The position numbers were made by a program, and so were the translations under genes. Below, one piece after another: positions 62,420 to 64,000 of a DNA stretch of 64,000 nucleotides (the stretch's first letter is position 1; each line of letters opens with the position of its first letter). The stretch is from Rhizobium sp. 16-449-1b (lineage in GTDB: Bacteria; Pseudomonadota; Alphaproteobacteria; Rhizobiales; Rhizobiaceae): positions 310,001-374,000 of the forward strand of contig NZ_JAGHMH010000007.1 in assembly GCF_017741935.1 (NCBI RefSeq). Direction: 5' to 3'. A model generated the notes under the pieces. The model did not search any database, was not told where the DNA came from, and saw only the letters and a list, made by a program, of their open reading frames with translations.

Positions 62420-63643
62420 CTACTTGCCGCCGATCGCGCCTGCGATCAGCTTTCCAAGCCGCGCGATGCCTTCCTCGATCTTCTCTTCGTTGCTCGACGA
62501 GAAGCTCATGCGCAAGGTGTTCTCGCCCGAACCATCGGCAAAGAAGGCGCGGCCCGGCACGAAGGCGACCTTGACGGTCTCGATCGATTTCGCGAGCAGC
62601 TTGGCCCCATCCATACCCTTGGGCAGCGTCACCCAGACGAACATCCCACCCTCGGGCTTCGTCCAGCTCACGCCCTCCGGCATGTGCTTTGCGAGTGCCG
62701 ACAGCATCGCGTCGCGACGCTTGCTGTAGGCTGCCTTGATCTTGGCGACCTGGGCGTCGAAGCCCTTGCGCGCAACCTCGGCGATGGCGATCTGGTTGAT
62801 CGTCGAGGAATGCAGATCGGCCGCCTGCTTCATCAGCACCAGCTTACGGATAACGGGAGCGTTGGCGACGATGAAGCCGACGCGCAGGCCCGGCGCCAGC
62901 GTCTTCGAGAACGAGCCGCAATAGATCGTCCGGGTCTTGTCGATATCGCCCTTCTCGGCGATCTCCAGCGACAGGATCGGCGCGATCGCCTCGCCGTCAT
63001 AGCGCAGCGACTGATAGGCCGCGTCCTCGATGATGGCGATGTCCATCTCGTCGGCGAGCTTGATCAGCTTCCGGCGGCCCGCGAGATCGACGGTCTCGCC
63101 GGTCGGATTGGAAAAGTCGGCGGAGAGATAGGCGAACTTCACCTTGCCGCCGGCTTCCTTGGCCTGCGCCTGATAGGACGCCGGCGTGCGGTTGCCGTTG
63201 GGCGTCAGCTGGTCATAGGCGGGCTCATAGGCGTTGAACGCCTGCAGCGCGCCGAGATAGGTCGGCCACGTCACCAGCGCCGTGTCGTTGGGCGACAAAA
63301 ACAGCTTGCCGAGATAATCGAGCCCCTGCTGCGAGCCGGACACGATGAAGACGTTGTCGAGGCCGCAGGCGATCCCGAGCTTGCCCATCTCTGCGACCAG
63401 CCATTCGCGCAGCGGCTTGTAGCCTTCGCTCACCGAATACTGCAGCGCCGAGTTGACCGCCGTGCTGTCGAAGATATCAGAATAGGCCTGCTTGAACTCC
63501 TTGTCCGGAAACAGCGCCGGATCGGGAATTCCGCCCGCAAACGAAATGATATCGGGCTGGTCGAGAAGCTTCAGGAGCTCACGGATCTCCGAAGCGCGCA
63601 TGCGCGACGAGCGGGTTGCAAAGATGTTATCCCAATTCAGCAT
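62420..63643 (-). CDS. PLP-dependent aminotransferase (2-aminoadipate/LysN-like, fold type I)
   Basis: 407 residues; the PLP lysine is in IYCGSFSKTLAPGLRVGFI near 245. The block SFAGGIPDPALFPDKEF near 35 places it with MocR/LysN-type class I aminotransferases. AGGAAA precedes the ATG. Converges with the aldo/keto reductase. Confidence 0.9.
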   Translation of the reverse strand: MLNWDNIFATRSSRMRASEIRELLKLLDQPDIISFAGGIPDPALFPDKEFKQAYSDIFDSTAVNSALQYSVSEGYKPLREWLVAEMGKLGIACGLDNVFIVSGSQQGLDYLGKLFLSPNDTALVTWPTYLGALQAFNAYEPAYDQLTPNGNRTPASYQAQAKEAGGKVKFAYLSADFSNPTGETVDLAGRRKLIKLADEMDIAIIEDAAYQSLRYDGEAIAPILSLEIAEKGDIDKTRTIYCGSFSKTLAPGLRVGFIVANAPVIRKLVLMKQAADLHSSTINQIAIAEVARKGFDAQVAKIKAAYSKRRDAMLSALAKHMPEGVSWTKPEGGMFVWVTLPKGMDGAKLLAKSIETVKVAFVPGRAFFADGSGENTLRMSFSSSNEEKIEEGIARLGKLIAGAIGGK

Positions 63644-63845
63644 GGGGGTTTCCTCGTAATTTTTTGTCTTTACTGGACAAGATCACGCAATAAATGATAA
63701 GTCAACATTACTGACCTATTTGTTTGCTACCATGACAATTTTCCGCAATTTTAATCCGAAAACAGGCCAAATCGGCCTTTGCAAAGCACACGCTGCGGCA
63801 GTAGTGTCGCCGCCGAAATCCCACAGGCTATGAAGGTGCCAGGAA

Positions 63846-64000
63846 ATGACCGCGTCGTCGAATACTCCCGAAATCAAGATCGAATTCCATACCTCGCCGG
63901 TCTCCGACGCGGACCGCATCAAGGCTCTCGAAACACCCGGCTTCGGAAAGGTCTTCACCGATCACATGGTGCTGGCGAAGTGGACCGCGGACAAGGGCTG
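63846..64000 (+). CDS. ilvE: Branched-chain amino acid aminotransferase, N-terminal fragment
   Basis: The 51 visible residues, MTASSNTPEIKIEFHTSPVS then GFGKVFTDHMVLAKW, match the start of fold type IV BCAT proteins (long IlvE form). The gene runs off the window. AGGA precedes the ATG closely. Confidence 0.82.
   Translation, partial: MTASSNTPEIKIEFHTSPVSDADRIKALETPGFGKVFTDHMVLAKWTADKG

Overview
The window is a GC-rich chromosomal segment that looks like a member of the Rhizobiaceae (Rhizobium/Agrobacterium/Neorhizobium group; genus not resolvable from this alone). Supporting signs are the late aerobic cobalamin genes in the order cobP-cobW-cobN-cobO under a B12 riboswitch, a glycerol operon in the order glpDSTPQUVK known from R. 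leguminosarum, small DUF1127-type proteins, an NDUFS4-type complex I subunit, double cold-shock-domain protein, rhizobial palindromic repeats, and abundant LysR/AraC/IclR regulators and ABC importers. I see no prophage, transposase, plasmid backbone or CRISPR array.

Layout. 1-11 kb: end of a TSUP exporter, then on the minus strand a cobalamin operon (B12 riboswitch, a 22-codon leader ORF, cobP, cobW, cobN, cobO and a translationally coupled EamA transporter), a plus-strand CLC chloride channel, and convergent cobQ. cobN carries two in-frame palindromic repeat insertions. 11-24 kb: a candidate structured RNA, small proteins, a LysR regulator divergent from two small genes, a GbdR-like AraC regulator with 21-bp spaced repeats, a tandem pair of double-receiver signalling proteins (one a diguanylate cyclase), a large MscS channel, a DHA2 drug exporter, and an M20 amidohydrolase divergent from an IclR regulator. 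24-34 kb: the glycerol operon glpD-S-T-P-Q-U-V-K. 34-38.5 kb: AraC regulator/Fsr exporter pair, tRNA-Arg, complex I subunit, EptA-type transferase, tRNA-Pro.

38.5-45 kb is the most unusual part: small proteins, a Dps operon, a five-hairpin C-rich-loop sRNA, fdhD, a PAS histidine kinase with a receiver-only FixJ-like partner, msrA, a lone PhnA domain, and a FixK/FNR-box-driven sRNA of about 75 nt. Three sites in this stretch share an ACCTA-type palindrome. 45-64 kb is more ordinary: DUF192/cold-shock pair, glyoxalase, M15 peptidase lipoprotein, tRNA-Glu, a HigBA toxin-antitoxin locus, a FAD oxidoreductase, a class III cyclase, a hydroxypyruvate isomerase-like protein, an MFS exporter, tRNA-Lys, PhzF, a Nudix/EEP pair, a ferric-type ABC importer, an aldo/keto reductase, an aminotransferase and the start of ilvE.

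Two regulatory themes link separate parts. FixK/FNR boxes (TTGAY-N4-RTCAA) lie in three intergenic gaps, at 7575, 13818 and 44710. B12 and glycerol supply are each handled by compact operons with their own leader or operator. All functions are inferred from sequence reading; no database search or folding program was run.
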